This document shows, piece by piece, positions 46,615 to 57,452 of a stretch of DNA of 64,000 nucleotides. Within the stretch, counting starts at the first letter, position 1; every line of letters begins with the position of its first letter. The notes under the pieces were generated by a model. That model worked only from the letters and a program-made list of their open reading frames with translations. It was not told the DNA's origin and did no database searches. This DNA comes from Triglochin maritima (Eukaryota; Streptophyta; Magnoliopsida; Alismatales; Juncaginaceae), in the NCBI GenBank assembly GCA_963682175.1, contig OY821790.1, positions 2,926,501 to 2,990,500 of the forward strand, given 5' to 3'. A program made the position numbers and the translations under genes.

Positions 46615-46689
46615 TTTAGTTAACAAGTGCACTTGTATTACAAACCTACACTTTATGCCTTAATATAATCGCCTTAATTTTAGAATGAA

Positions 46690-46880
46690 TTAATTGCAAG
46701 TGTGTTGAATGTCAATTGTGTGGTTGTATTTTTGTGTTTGTGTTTGTGCATGTATGCTTGTGGATGTATGTGGATGTATGCTTGTGAGTCAATTGTATGG
46801 ATGCTTGTGGATGTATGTGGATGTATGCTTGTGAATGTCAATTGTATGTGGGATGTATATGGATGTATGTGGATGAAATT
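46690..46880 (+). repeat. TGTATGTGGATG simple repeats in CACTA-2
   Basis: Irregular direct repeats of GGATGTATG and CTTGTG. No coding role is apparent despite short open frames on both strands. Confidence 0.6.
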
Positions 46881-48087
46881 TATAGGTGAACGAATTTGGT
46901 GCAGTTGTATGTACACGACGACGAGGACTAAAAACAATTTCGTCGGATCCTATTTATTTTTTTTTGTCCAGGTTTGGGAATAGACGTCGGCTGTTTATAT
47001 AAGCCGACGTCTAATCCTCTGAAGAAAAGCATAGACGTCGGCTTTCTATGTAAGCCGACGTCTATCCCTAAAGTATAGGCGTCGTATATTATTGACCCGA
47101 CGTCTATCCCTAAAGTATAGGCGTCGTATGTTTATTAACCGACGTCTATACATTAAAGAATACACGTCGGCGTCTAATTACAGCCGACGTCTATTCGTTA
47201 GGTATAGACGTCGGCTATACGATGGCCGACGTCTATGTATAGACGACGCACACATATACGTCGGATGGGGGTGTGCTTATATCCGACGTGTATAGGCCCT
47301 TATATCCGACGAATATTCCCTTTTCTGTAGTAGTGTATGGATGTAACGTGAGGTATTTTCAGAACTTCATCTATATATCTGTAGACAAGACATTATTAAG
47401 TTTGCTAAAATATATAGCTACACTATTAAGCACTGAAATTGTTAGTTTGTTTTTATATAAAAAATTAAACCTCAGAAGCTTCTAATAATATAAAAAAAAA
47501 GATTGTGGGGAAAAAGTGTAACACATGGTTCACCGATACACCAAAAAATCCAAAAAACAAACTCGAATTAAACCATTAATTTTTCGTTCCTATGCAATAC
47601 GTTAAACAAACAGATAAACAGAACCGTTTTAAAGAAAAAGATAAACGAAACCTCGACGGAGGGTTGCAAAATTCGAACAACTTTCCGCTGTTGGAGAATA
47701 TGATCAGTCCGATATGGACATCGCAGAGCACTCCAAGCTCGTGGGCCTTCTTCAATAACCCTCCTCTACGTTTGGAGAAGGTGACCTGCCGGTTGTTAGT
47801 TTGTTTTTTTCTAAAAATTAAACCTCAGAAGCTTCTAATAATATAAAAATTAGATTGTGGGGAAAAACAAACTCGAATTAAACCATTAATTTTTCGTTCC
47901 TATGCAATACGTTAAACAAACAGATAAACAGATCTGTTTTAAAGAAAAACATAAACGAAACCTCGACGGAGGGTTGCAAAATTCGAACAACTTTCCGCTG
48001 TTGGAGAATATGATCAGTCCGATATGGACATCGCAGAGCACTCCAAGCTCGTGGGCCTTCTTCAATAACCCTCCTCTACGTTTGGAG

Positions 48088-48490
48088 TTTGTTACCCAGA
48101 AGTGGAACAAGTGCCTTCTCCTCGTGTTCCCATTTTGAGAGGCTGAGGAAACCAAAATTGAGATGAGAAAACCAATTAAAATGGGTGAGAGATGCCTTTG
48201 AATATGAAGAAGAAATTATGGAAGCAAGAGGAAGGGAAATTTAGGGTTTCAGAGGTGAGTGATGTCACTTACATATCTTAGAGGTTTGTTTGGCTTCTAC
48301 GTACAGGCATCAGTTTCCTGTGAGGTGACTAATGTTGTTGTTAATATATAGTAATGTTAATGGATGATGAGTCATTAGTGGCCTACGGATGGGAGGAGTT
48401 ATATATATCTTGCATTTAATCTCAATATTCAGTCACTCTCGTGACACATTTGACAACATCACTTGTTATTCCTTGTCCCACCGGAGTACT
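48088..48490 (-). promoter_or_regulatory. Duplicated MADS promoter flank
   Basis: Homologous to 33930-34210 (AAGTGGAACAAGTGCCTTCTC, TTTCAGAGGTGAGTGATGTC), the 5' flank of the first MADS gene. With its start codon lost it no longer drives a MADS protein. Confidence 0.6.
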
Positions 48491-48668
48491 GCGCGCAAAA
48501 TGAATGGGACACAATCATTAATGGTTCATATATATATTTTTGTTTCCGAATTTGAAATTAAGTTTTCTATCGATGTGGTTACATCTTTAAATAATTTGCA
48601 GCTATATATTTTCGAGTATTTAAACTGTAGGATATATATATATATAGTACGTGGATATATGATGTTAC

Positions 48669-48774
48669 CATATAATAGTTGGCATGTGTTCCGTCCTTGG
48701 AGAAGAAACGTGCAACGGAAAAGGCAAGATCCTCAGCTGATCTCTGAGATGGTGGATCACCAAACACTCTATAC
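48669..48774 (-). pseudogene. Captured single exon of a beta-galactosidase (GH35) gene
   Basis: On the minus strand an acceptor ACAACAG is followed by one base and 35 open codons including YRVFGDPPSQRSAEDLAFSV and ARFFSKDGTHANYYM, then a GT donor (GTAACA). This is the pattern of an internal exon of plant glycoside hydrolase family 35 beta-galactosidases, where an intron follows NYYM. Both splice sites are intact, but no neighbouring exons are present. It lies in DNA that interrupts the duplicated MADS flank. Confidence 0.8.
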
Positions 48775-48814
48775 CTGTTGTAACATAAATAAATATTTCA
48801 ACAAATTTACATCA

Positions 48815-49440
48815 AAGTGAAGTTGGACGTATTCATATTTAGAAGAGTGCATATGAAATTAGTTCTTTTAACTCTTATAATCTAGATGAATATGATAATA
48901 AATATTTATTTGTGATGGTAATCACAGTTAAGAAAATTCATTTTTGAATATTTTATCTACTCCAGTCTAATGGTCATTGACCACAACCCAAACCCTAATT
49001 AAAGTGCAACTTCTTGGACTTCATCATTAGTGAAAAATGTATACATATATAGAGATGGTCCGGATTTATGTTATATTGTCAGTTTCTCCTTTCTACGTTT
49101 AGAAGCACTTCATCCGGCCAAGTGTGACTTTTGTATTTGTTCAAACTCGTGAGTGTGGAAAAGGATGATATTTTTACGTGTTGTAGTTAGTTATTGTATT
49201 TGTTCAATGGATATATTTTCTGTATATTGGGAAGAAATTTCAAGGGTGTGATTTACAACTTAGGATAAAAATGTCACTTCATTGAAAAAACTTAGACAAC
49301 ATTAAAGTTAAGCCGATTGACCAAATAACAAGACTTTTAATTGTCAAGATTGGTTTATGATTTACCAAATATAGATAAAGCCCATATGAATTAGTGGTCG
49401 TTTATGATTTAAACACAGATCCATCTAAGAGCTAACAGAT
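48815..49440. repeat. Duplicated intergenic block, third copy
   Basis: Matches about 34500-35345 (without the hAT element) and 1040-1422 plus 19262-19400. It preserves the uninterrupted site of the hAT element and of T1. No gene. Confidence 0.75.
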
Positions 49441-49712
49441 CCATGACCTGTGAGATCCTAATCTCTAATTAGTGGGTTTTTGAGTTTTCCTCATTTCTTT
49501 TTTTTCCTTCTCTTGCTTTCCCTCTTTTCTCCCATCTTCGACACCTTCTTCTTATCCATTAATGAATTCCATATTTACCATTTTTCTTGTTAAATATAAT
49601 GTAAAATCGTCAAGATCGCAAAATGTCCATGAATGTAGTTGAAATATGACTTTGATTCATTTCATTTTGGGTAGGCACTAGGGACCTAGGGACGCAAGTG
49701 TCCCGTTACGAA

Positions 49713-49726
49713 CCCCCCCCCCCCCC
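49713..49726 (+). repeat. Poly-C run
   Basis: Fourteen C in a row between TTACGAA and GTCTGTGGGAC. Such runs are prone to length errors. Confidence 0.9.
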
Positions 49727-49759
49727 GTCTGTGGGACAGTTTTCTTGTTTAAAGGGTCT

Positions 49760-50952
49760 GGATTACACAAATCATTACATTGCTGAAAAAAATTCTTAAT
49801 ATTTCAATATATACACATTTTTCCTGATTTTCTTCTTCGTATAATCAAAAGTATTTTCACACCTCTTGACAATAAAATGATCATGAACTTTTGAAGTTAG
49901 AATTTTTATCAAATTTCAATAGTAAATAAACATTACTTTCGTTAGACCTCATAAGATATGGAAAAAATATTGAGCTTTGAAAGTTAGAGTTTTATCAAAT
50001 TTCATGTGTTATAGCATTTCATTTTTCTATCAAAACGCTAAAATGTTAATATCTCAATATATGCACAATTTTTTACCTTTTTCTTATTCAAATACGCAAA
50101 AGTTTTTGACACCATGAAATAAAAAATGATCATGAATTTTAGATTTTTTCTCAAAATTTGTGAGTTTTGGTTTATGATTTTTCTCCAAAATTATAAATTT
50201 TTAATATTTCAATATAGACACTTTTTTATTTTTTTCTTCATATAATCAAATTAAAGTATTTTCACACCACTCTTGATATTAAAATGATCATGAAGTTTTG
50301 AAGTTAGATTTTTTTATCAATTTTCGTGTGCTGCAAAATTTGATTTTTTCTGGATAGCAAAAAAAATTAAAAAAATCTTTGGAAAAATAAGATAACTAAA
50401 CATTTTCACTTTTAAATAAACAATATTATCATACCACCTCTCAAGAAAAATATTTGGAATTATGATTTTTTATCAAATTTCATGAGTTATTGTCATTCTT
50501 TTTTCTTAGAAAATGATAAAATCTCAATATATACAAAAAATTATTTAATTCACTTCTTCAAATACTCAAAAGTATTTTCACACAACTATGAAATAAAAAA
50601 TGATCATGTCCTAAGAAATGAAAAATATCACAAGTTTTCAAATTTAGATTTTTTATAAAAATTCATGCGTTAGCATTTGATTTTTCAATCAAAACGACAA
50701 AATCTCCATATCATAATATTTACAATTTTTTACGATTTTCTTTTCAAATGCTCAAAAGTATTTGCACACCTCCATGAAATTAAAAATGATCATGAATTTT
50801 GAAATTTAGATTTTGTGTTTCAAATTTCGTGGGATTTATGGTCTATGATTGTTCTCGAAAATGATAAATTCTTAATATCTCAATGTAAACACAAATTTTT
50901 CAATTTTCTACTTGAAACAAATTCTTGACATTAAAAATGATTACGAAGTTTT
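49760..50952. repeat. Degenerate AT-rich repeats, left part
   Basis: Recurring segments built around CAAAAGTATTTTCACACC, AAAATGATCATGAA, TTTTATCAAATTTC and AATATCTCAATATATACAC, at irregular spacing of about 150-310 bp (AAAATGATCATG near 49874, 50126, 50280, 50594, 50788). No coding sequence. The array resumes after the solo LTR at 52402. Confidence 0.7.
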
Positions 50953-52401
50953 TGTTGGCTTTTAGGCCTTAATCCATATTGATTTTGATTATTAATCAAA
51001 CTAATCTTAATCAATCAACCTAGTCAATCAAAGTGCGTAAACATGATTACAGGCAATTGCATATATAGTTTTATACTTGTAAATCATCTTAACAAGTTGA
51101 TCAAGATAATCAAGAGAATGAGCATTGGGACAAAGACTCGAAATTGTAACAAAGTTTTTAACCAAGACTTGTAGTTTTCCATTTATGAAGTCCATCGAAT
51201 CATATGTAACTTGAGTACTAGGATTTTGTACACCGGCCTTGTTCGGTCAACCGAACACCTAACGGATAACCAAAATCTTCTCATCAATAGCCATTAGGAT
51301 GCTCTCTGGAATTGTCCACTCGAACAACCGATTGGAATTCAGTTGACCGAAATCCCTTGGACAGATTGTGGATTTTACTCCAACATTCACATATGAATTT
51401 TCATTAGAGCTTGTTTGACTTGTTCATTTTCGGACGACGATCTCCTATCGGTCAACCAATTACTTTTTGGCCTTTGGCGTGTAACGACTCTTTACACATG
51501 GCATATGACCATTGCCTACAATAGTTATTTGAACCATAACTGTCAGCGAAAAACTCGGGCTTCATTCAGTCATCTGATCTGACAACAGTCGACCAATCTA
51601 TCCTAAGCAGGAAAACATTTCATTTTCATTGTTATATTGAAACGGTGCACCGAACTCTTTTTGGTCAACCAAAACCTCTATTGATTGAATTTGAAATCCA
51701 TTTCTGGAGCAAGAAAACGGTTATATGACCTTATGTCGGTATACCGAAGCACTCTTGTTTCGGAAGACCATTTGTACTTTGGTCGACCGAACCAACTCAG
51801 ATTTCTGCCCGAGCTTAAATCATATTTTGCTTCCCATTGGTCCAAATCTTACCAATTCTCCTAAATGGCTAGTAGAGCTTTAAAGCTTATAAATAAGGTA
51901 TCATGCATTTGTTTTGAACACCTTGAACACTCCCTATTGATCCATACTTTAATGTCAAACTTTCAACATCTTCATATTGTCATCTTCCTACACTCAAAGC
52001 CAAACTTCACCACTTTTGTATCAATTTGAATCTTATATGCAAGTGTGATTAAGTTAGAGTGTTTAGACAGCGATTAAACTTCCATATCCAAGAATCATGA
52101 AAGCGTTGTAAAGGCTCCCTCTCGAGTTGTGAGAGAAGACACGAGCGAGACAAGGATTGTTCGCGAGACTCGATGTTGTAAAGGCTTTAATCCTGGCCCG
52201 GAACGGAGATTGTTTATAGGAAACGTAAGCGGGCTTCGGAGGATCGAACGGGACTTGCGAGAAGGAATAGGACCGAGTGCGATGTCAAACCTCTCTAAAT
52301 CTCTGGAGTCTTCATTTGTGGTTTGTAATTCTTTAATCCCATATTTTACTGTTTAATTCCGCATCCAGTTAGATATTAGAGGGGTCATCTATCCCGTAAC
52401 A
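50953..52401 (+). mobile_element. Solo LTR, probably Ty1/copia
   Basis: 1449 bp from TGTTGGC to CCCGTAACA, inverted termini TGTT/AACA. The flanks GTTTT and ATTTT are a 5-bp target duplication with one mismatch. It interrupts the AT-rich repeat in a motif (GAAGTTTTGAAGTTAG) found whole elsewhere in that array. It contains degenerate relatives of the CGGTCGACCG palindrome (GGTCAACCGA types, 51240-51790). The reading frame 52129-52356 is part of the LTR. Confidence 0.82.
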
Positions 52402-52830
52402 ATTTTGAAGTTAGAATTTTCAACTAATTTCGTGAGTTACAATATTTAATTTTTCCTCTAAAGCAATAAAATCTAATTTTTTTGGAAAAATATGTTGACT
52501 AAACTTTTTCACATTTAAATAAACATTACTTTCATTACACCTCTCAAGAAATGGAAAATATCATGAATTTTGAAATTAGGATTTTTTATCAAATTTCGTG
52601 AGTTATATATAGTCCTCAATTTTTCTTACAAAACAATAAAAATGATCGTGAATTTCAAAATATAGAATTTTTATATGGTCTATGATTTTTTCTGGAAATG
52701 ATAAAATCTTAATATCTCAATATATACACCAATTTTTTCGAAAATTCTTCTTCAAATCATTAATAGTATTTTTACACCTCCAAGAAATTTAAAATAACAA
52801 TGAATTTAAAATTTTATCACATTACATTTT
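52402..52830. repeat. Degenerate AT-rich repeats, right part
   Basis: Continuation of the array at 49760-50952, with the same building blocks (AATTTTGAAGTTAGAATTTT, AAAATGATCGTGAA). Confidence 0.65.
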
Positions 52831-54599
52831 TTTCCAATAAGAGCACTTCTGAGATAGGACTTCGGATACGAGATTGAATCCATGTCATCCTGTGCCTCCT
52901 CAGTCCCACTTCTACCCATCCCACCCCTAAGTTTATTATATTTAAATTAAATCCATAGTTTATAAATGCGTGGGAGCTTAAGCTCTTAAATACTATGAAT
53001 TCGGCCCAGCCTGTTACAACATCTGTAGGGGCCCTAATGGGCTCATTGAAACTTGGTAAAAAAAACCTTGCAATGCACAAGGAAAAACAAGGTTTCTATG
53101 CCAAAAAACCTACTAAATAGGAAAGATTGGACTAGGTATGTAAATTGGATAAGATATGTTGCTTATTCCTCCTTTATATCCATTCATTACCTTATTCTTA
53201 TCTCCATCTTTACATTTGAATTTCTGCTGAACTTCAATGCATTCGAATGCTGAGAGTTGTTCATACCATTTTGCTGAACTGGAAATCCTGCAAGAATGTT
53301 ATGTGAATTAAAATATGTGAATTAAAGGTGTGAACTAAGAAAGAACATTAAATGTGAGAATGTTAGATGGATACAACCTTGTCCCGACCAGAATTTCTGA
53401 AGTTAGAAATACTGGTCGGGTAAGAAGATTAAGATTTATCTCCCTGGTGCCTCATTTGATTTGCTACTGGATTTGATCCAGGAGATCATTCCAGTCCTCC
53501 CAACCAGGACTACCTGTTCTTAAAGCAAGTATCCATTCCTCATGTTATGAATTGAGTTTGTAGTTGAATCTCAGGGGGGTTCCATTTAGTGATCTCAGTA
53601 ATTGGTTTCTAAGTGACCTTAGTTTCCCCAATCTGCTGAAGGATATCATATTACTCGGAATTATTAGGTTGTTTGGGTTTAATCAGAGGAACAAAATGCC
53701 AAATCCACTTCTTAATCCTGTAAATCAGTCCATGATGTCTGAGAATCCACTTCTCAGTAATTGGTTAGCATATATAGGAACAGGAGTCAAATGCTCACAA
53801 AATAGTCAAAAGCTGATACCACCTATTACAAAAAAATAACTAATTTATGCTGCTCCGGCCAATCCTGCGAACCGGACTAAGTCTCATATGTCAGTGAGGA
53901 CGACGAGAGTGCAAAATGTCTCGAAGTATCGAACGCACTCCTCCGCCTCTCTCAGTTTTTCCTCCTTTGTTAAAATATTCATCCTCGTTACAATATATAT
54001 ACTTCTTATCCAATGGCTGTCTGAGTACCCTTCCTCTTTTTTTGACATTCTGTGTATTACTCTATGTTTGCAGAAGCATACAAAAGTGGAGAACTACAGG
54101 AACTGCTGGAGAAAATAATGTGCTCCTAAATCATCATAAAATCGTACTTGATAAAGCAAACATGCATATGTTGCTGGACCTTTTCACTTGATTCTTCTTT
54201 TTGGTGGAATCTGCACTTGAACAAAGATTTTGTTCAAGGTTTGTGTTACGTATTTTTTTCAAGACTTTACATTACTATTTCCTGACATATTACGAAATTA
54301 TGACAAACTATGAACTTAGCGCCTGTAGATATTCATTCCCGTGTTTGTTGTACCTGTTAGACTTTGCGAAACATGCAGTGTTTACCTTCTTATTATCCAA
54401 GAGCTGATGTGATGAATGTTTCGTTTGGCTCACTTGCCAGGAGATTACTCTTGGTACCTATGTCATGGGTTATGTGTCTGCCAAGTTCTAAGTTAGTGTC
54501 ATGGATTATACAATTGAAATCACATGTATTTAGATGGTTGGGGATGTACTTTGAAATATGGTAGTATTGCAATGTATTTGTTTTGGAATTATTTAAATG
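52831..54599. other. Region without a recognised gene
   Basis: Several short open frames (for example 53564-53839 and 53916-54191) have no recognisable domain. Hairpin-forming inverted repeats occur at 53384-53421 and near 53490-53515. They may belong to a degraded transposon, perhaps with the CACTA end at 54715, but I cannot find its partner end. Confidence 0.4.
53384..53421. repeat. 16-bp inverted repeat (hairpin)
   Basis: Arms CCCGACCAGAATTTCT and AGAAATACTGGTCGGG pair with one mismatch around a 6-base loop. Confidence 0.8.
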
Positions 54600-54715
54600 T
54601 ATAAACGTTTGTCGTATAAGCTGACGTCTATACACCATGACATAGACTTCGGGGACATATAGGATGGTTGTTGGACCGTCAAAATCCAACGTATATGGAC
54701 TTATCTGCACTAGTG
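54600..54715. mobile_element. Terminal relic of a CACTA element
   Basis: Ends ATCTGCACTAGTG at 54715 (inverted CACTAGTGCAGAT), preceded by degenerate GACGTCTATA and CATAGACTTCGG motifs like the subterminal repeats of CACTA-1 and CACTA-2. No matching left end or target duplication found. Confidence 0.6.
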
Positions 54716-54962
54716 CATATTCTGTTATTGATAACGAGCGAACATTAGTTAACTGATAAGGGCTTCTTTGTTCGTAAAAATTCCTCTTACTGATTAAATT
54801 CGAGTTAATGTCATTAACCTATTCAGCAACATTTTCAAATAACAACAACCAAGTAGGAATTAACAATATGATTTTTATTTTTCACCAAAAATTTAAGAAA
54901 ATGAGGATTTGAACCTTTTTAGTGAAATAAGATCCCTTTGTCGACTGCCTCTTTATTCAACT

Positions 54963-55824
54963 TTAACCTTTTGCTGGCTGGTGGGATATTCTTTGTTTCT
55001 CTCTCATCACTCTCTTGACATCTTCAGCTTCATTTTTCTCAACATTTCTCGCGTCATCCTTACAAAAATTGTAGTTTAGTGAAGTTCATGTATATAGATA
55101 TAATCATTCACTTCAACAGCATAGAATCGTAACGAATGTTCAAACAATATGTGAAATCAACAAATGTTAAGTTTTAGCTATAACTAATATATAGAAGGGT
55201 AGTACCATAGATTGTCCGACAAACTTTCGTTTCACACCCACACTTTTTTGTTTGTGATTTTATATCCAATACTTGTTGCCTTGATTTCTCCAGGTTATCG
55301 GCCATCTTCATTAGTATTTCATTTTCCAGTCTTTGGAGGTCGAAGATGGGTTGCTGCACCCTTGTCTCTTTCTTTACAATTACCTCAGGGTAAAGATAAG
55401 CTAAATTAGTCTCTCGTGCTTGTGTGTCGAAAGGCATGTCCATGGCATTTACCTGTAAATCCCAAATGTTAAGAATACTACAATGGTTTGAAAAACATTT
55501 CCTTGTTAAACAAACATAAAACCAAAAAGGAACAATGAGAACATTTTAACTAACTCAAATTAAAAACTTGCATACGTTTAAATCTTTAAGTACAGTCCAA
55601 TCCTCCATACATCTTGCAGCAATATTACTGTTTTTAGGGATTTTCCGACTATTTGTCGTATACAATGTTGTTTCACTTACTATCATTGCGTCCATCAGTA
55701 TGCAACCTAATTCATTTGTTGATGCCACCTCTGTAATGTCTTTGTAGACATGTTTCTGCTCCCCCAAAATTCTCTGACATTCCTTTGTACATTCATCAAC
55801 AATATGGTAGTAGTTAGTTATCAA
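54963..55824 (-). pseudogene. Unrecognised spliced gene remnant
   Basis: Exon a (about 55795-55576) encodes KECQRILGEQKHVYKDITEV and MEDWTVLKDLN and ends at a GTATGC donor. Exon b (from 55452, after TTTACAG) continues in phase with VNAMDMPFDTQARETNLAYL and a helical, charged segment LQRLENEILMKMADNLEKS. Exon c (55058-54963) gives DDARNVEKNEAEDVKRVMRE and a stop. The b-c join is uncertain: a GTTTGT donor joins in phase, the stronger-looking GTACTA at 55205 does not. Upstream exons may have been cut off by the LTR at 55855. I do not recognise the family; coiled-coil character is likely at the C-terminus. Confidence 0.4.
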
Positions 55825-55854
55825 AACATAATGACAATTAAATAGAATAAAACG

Positions 55855-57452
55855 TTGGATTTCTCACCTATTAATCATGTATATTTTTTGAATTTTGTAC
55901 ATGCATGTAGGATCGATTTCATATTTTCATGCACATTATCACTTGAAACATTATTAATACAATGAATTATACATAAATAATAAAATGTATAGAATAGGTT
56001 CATACCCAAAAGGTTCTCTAAAACTTTTTCGAAGATTCGGAGTCGTGTTGCACATCGGATTGCCTCGGATTCACCTCCAAGTGTTCACCAAACTCTTAAC
56101 AATATTAGAGAGATCGAAGCTAGTCAACCAATCTCTCATTCAATGTTAGAACCTTGCTAATAATCCCGTTGATGCTCTAAAGAATTTAATCTCTCAAGCA
56201 CTCAATTAATAGAAGAATTTTCGGATGAAAACTATGGGAAAATATGGAGAGAGAAATTTTGCTTTAACTAAACAAATGAAGGGAGGATGGACCTATTTAT
56301 AGGTTCTCATTAAACTCACATCATGTGCAAACCACTTACACATGATCCCTTGCTTTTCTTCCCTCTAAACCAATCATATGTCGACACATCATCATCCTAT
56401 AACCACTTTTGCGCAAATTGGATTAAATCCAATCTATGATCAGCACAAATTCTCTTATTAATTCAGGCAAAATCGTGGCAAATGGTCGACAAAAAAAATC
56501 AATCAGTCGACCGAACAGTTATGTTTCTAAAAATTTCGGTCGGACTGTGAGCCAAACGGTCGACCGATTCTCTCTCAGGAAAATTCACTGTTAATTTCGA
56601 TCGAACCACGTTTCACTCTGGTCAACCGCCCCTTATCAAACAAAATTCTAATAATTTCAGTCGACCGTGTGCTACGGCGATCGACCTTTCTATTACCAAG
56701 ATACGCTCCTAATAATTTTGGTCGAACCGTGCGTCACCCGATCTTTGTCCAGTTGCCCGTTCCGAAGCTTTCAGTTGACCGATCATGAAACGGTCTACCA
56801 TTTTGACCGGTTTCTGCCTTTATCAAAATTTGAATCAATATCCAACAATTTTTTATATTTAGGGTTCTAGCATATTCATATGTTATAATGTTGCGGATCA
56901 CATTATATTATATAATATATTATCATATATAATGTTAAGATATTATACCCCATAATATATATGTCTCATAAAAATTTATTTATTCTAACTATGTCGTTAT
57001 CCTGACATGTTGATTTATTATTTTACCATATGTACATTAATATTTTATAACATATGAAAGTTAATACATCATATAAATTATAAAATCAATCATATCTCTT
57101 GTTTCACAGTTTTGTGGTGTGACCTATAGAAGGATCTAAGTTATATTGACAATGATATTAATCATTTAATATCATAAACTATAAGCGGTATCTAGCTACA
57201 CATTATAGTTACCCAAATAACAAAGATCTTTTTACTCACTTGAACTAACACATGATCCACTTAGTGATATAAGTAATAGCACTTGTGTCTACCTCTTGCC
57301 TCATGATATTATGAATATTATACAAAGTAGGTATGTGTCATCTATGTATTATATATTCTTTTTCTTGATCTCTTAAGCTAATTATAAATATGTAACTATA
57401 CATAAGTCACATTGTGCACATTATAATTTTGTTTTATCAAGGGGCCACTAAT
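55855..57452 (-). mobile_element. Copia-type LTR fragment, minus orientation
   Basis: Parallels 60505-61990: TTCTCTAAAACTT, the palindrome-containing stretch (GTCGACCG forms at 56505-56790), CCTATAGAAGGATCTAA and TGTGCACATTATAA. It stops at 57452 in the motif CACTAAT, where an oppositely oriented LTR of the same family begins. Confidence 0.75.

Larger units (their letters stand above)
43328..47335 (+). mobile_element. CACTA-2: 4.0-kb CACTA element with truncated TNP2
   Basis: Ends CACTAGTGCAGAATTGG and TTCTGTAGTAGTG, target duplication TAT (43325-43327 and 47336-47338). The related intron at about 25140-25160 keeps the empty site, where ATTTTCTTATGGATGTAACG runs on without interruption. Both ends have facing pairs of ATAGACGTCGG repeats. 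The interior holds an untranslated leader like that of CACTA-1, a stretch homologous to the Athila-type leader, and a truncated TNP2 gene. Confidence 0.95.
43158..48087 (-). pseudogene. Second B-sister-like MADS copy, remnants of exons 1 and 2
   Basis: Exon 2 (43221-43158) has an intact acceptor and a GTAAGT donor and reads MKQIIDRYERVTSGRIGESS, diverged from the first copy. Intron 1 carries CACTA-2. Two tandem pieces of exon 1 follow, at 47795-47652 (from NRQVTF to the donor) and 48087-47962 (from about the KRR region), from a duplication with a period of about 310 bp. The first third of the MADS box, including the start codon, is missing, and exons 3-7 are absent. The flank beyond 48088 matches the promoter of the first copy. 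Dead. Confidence 0.88.

Noticed and set aside
46680..46983. Open frames on both strands over TGTATGTGGATG repeats
   Set aside because: Simple-sequence repeats give open frames without biological content.
48579..48767. Minus-strand 62-residue frame as an independent small gene
   Set aside because: Its recognisable part is a single GH35 exon with splice sites at both ends; the rest is intronic read-through.
52129..52356. A 75-residue open frame as a gene
   Set aside because: It lies inside the solo LTR at 50953-52401 and shows no domain.
52846..54715. CACTTCTGAGATAGGAC at 52846 as the left end of the CACTA relic ending at 54715
   Set aside because: Alignment with CACTAGTGCAGAT needs gaps, and the flanking trinucleotides (GAG, CAT) do not match as a target duplication.
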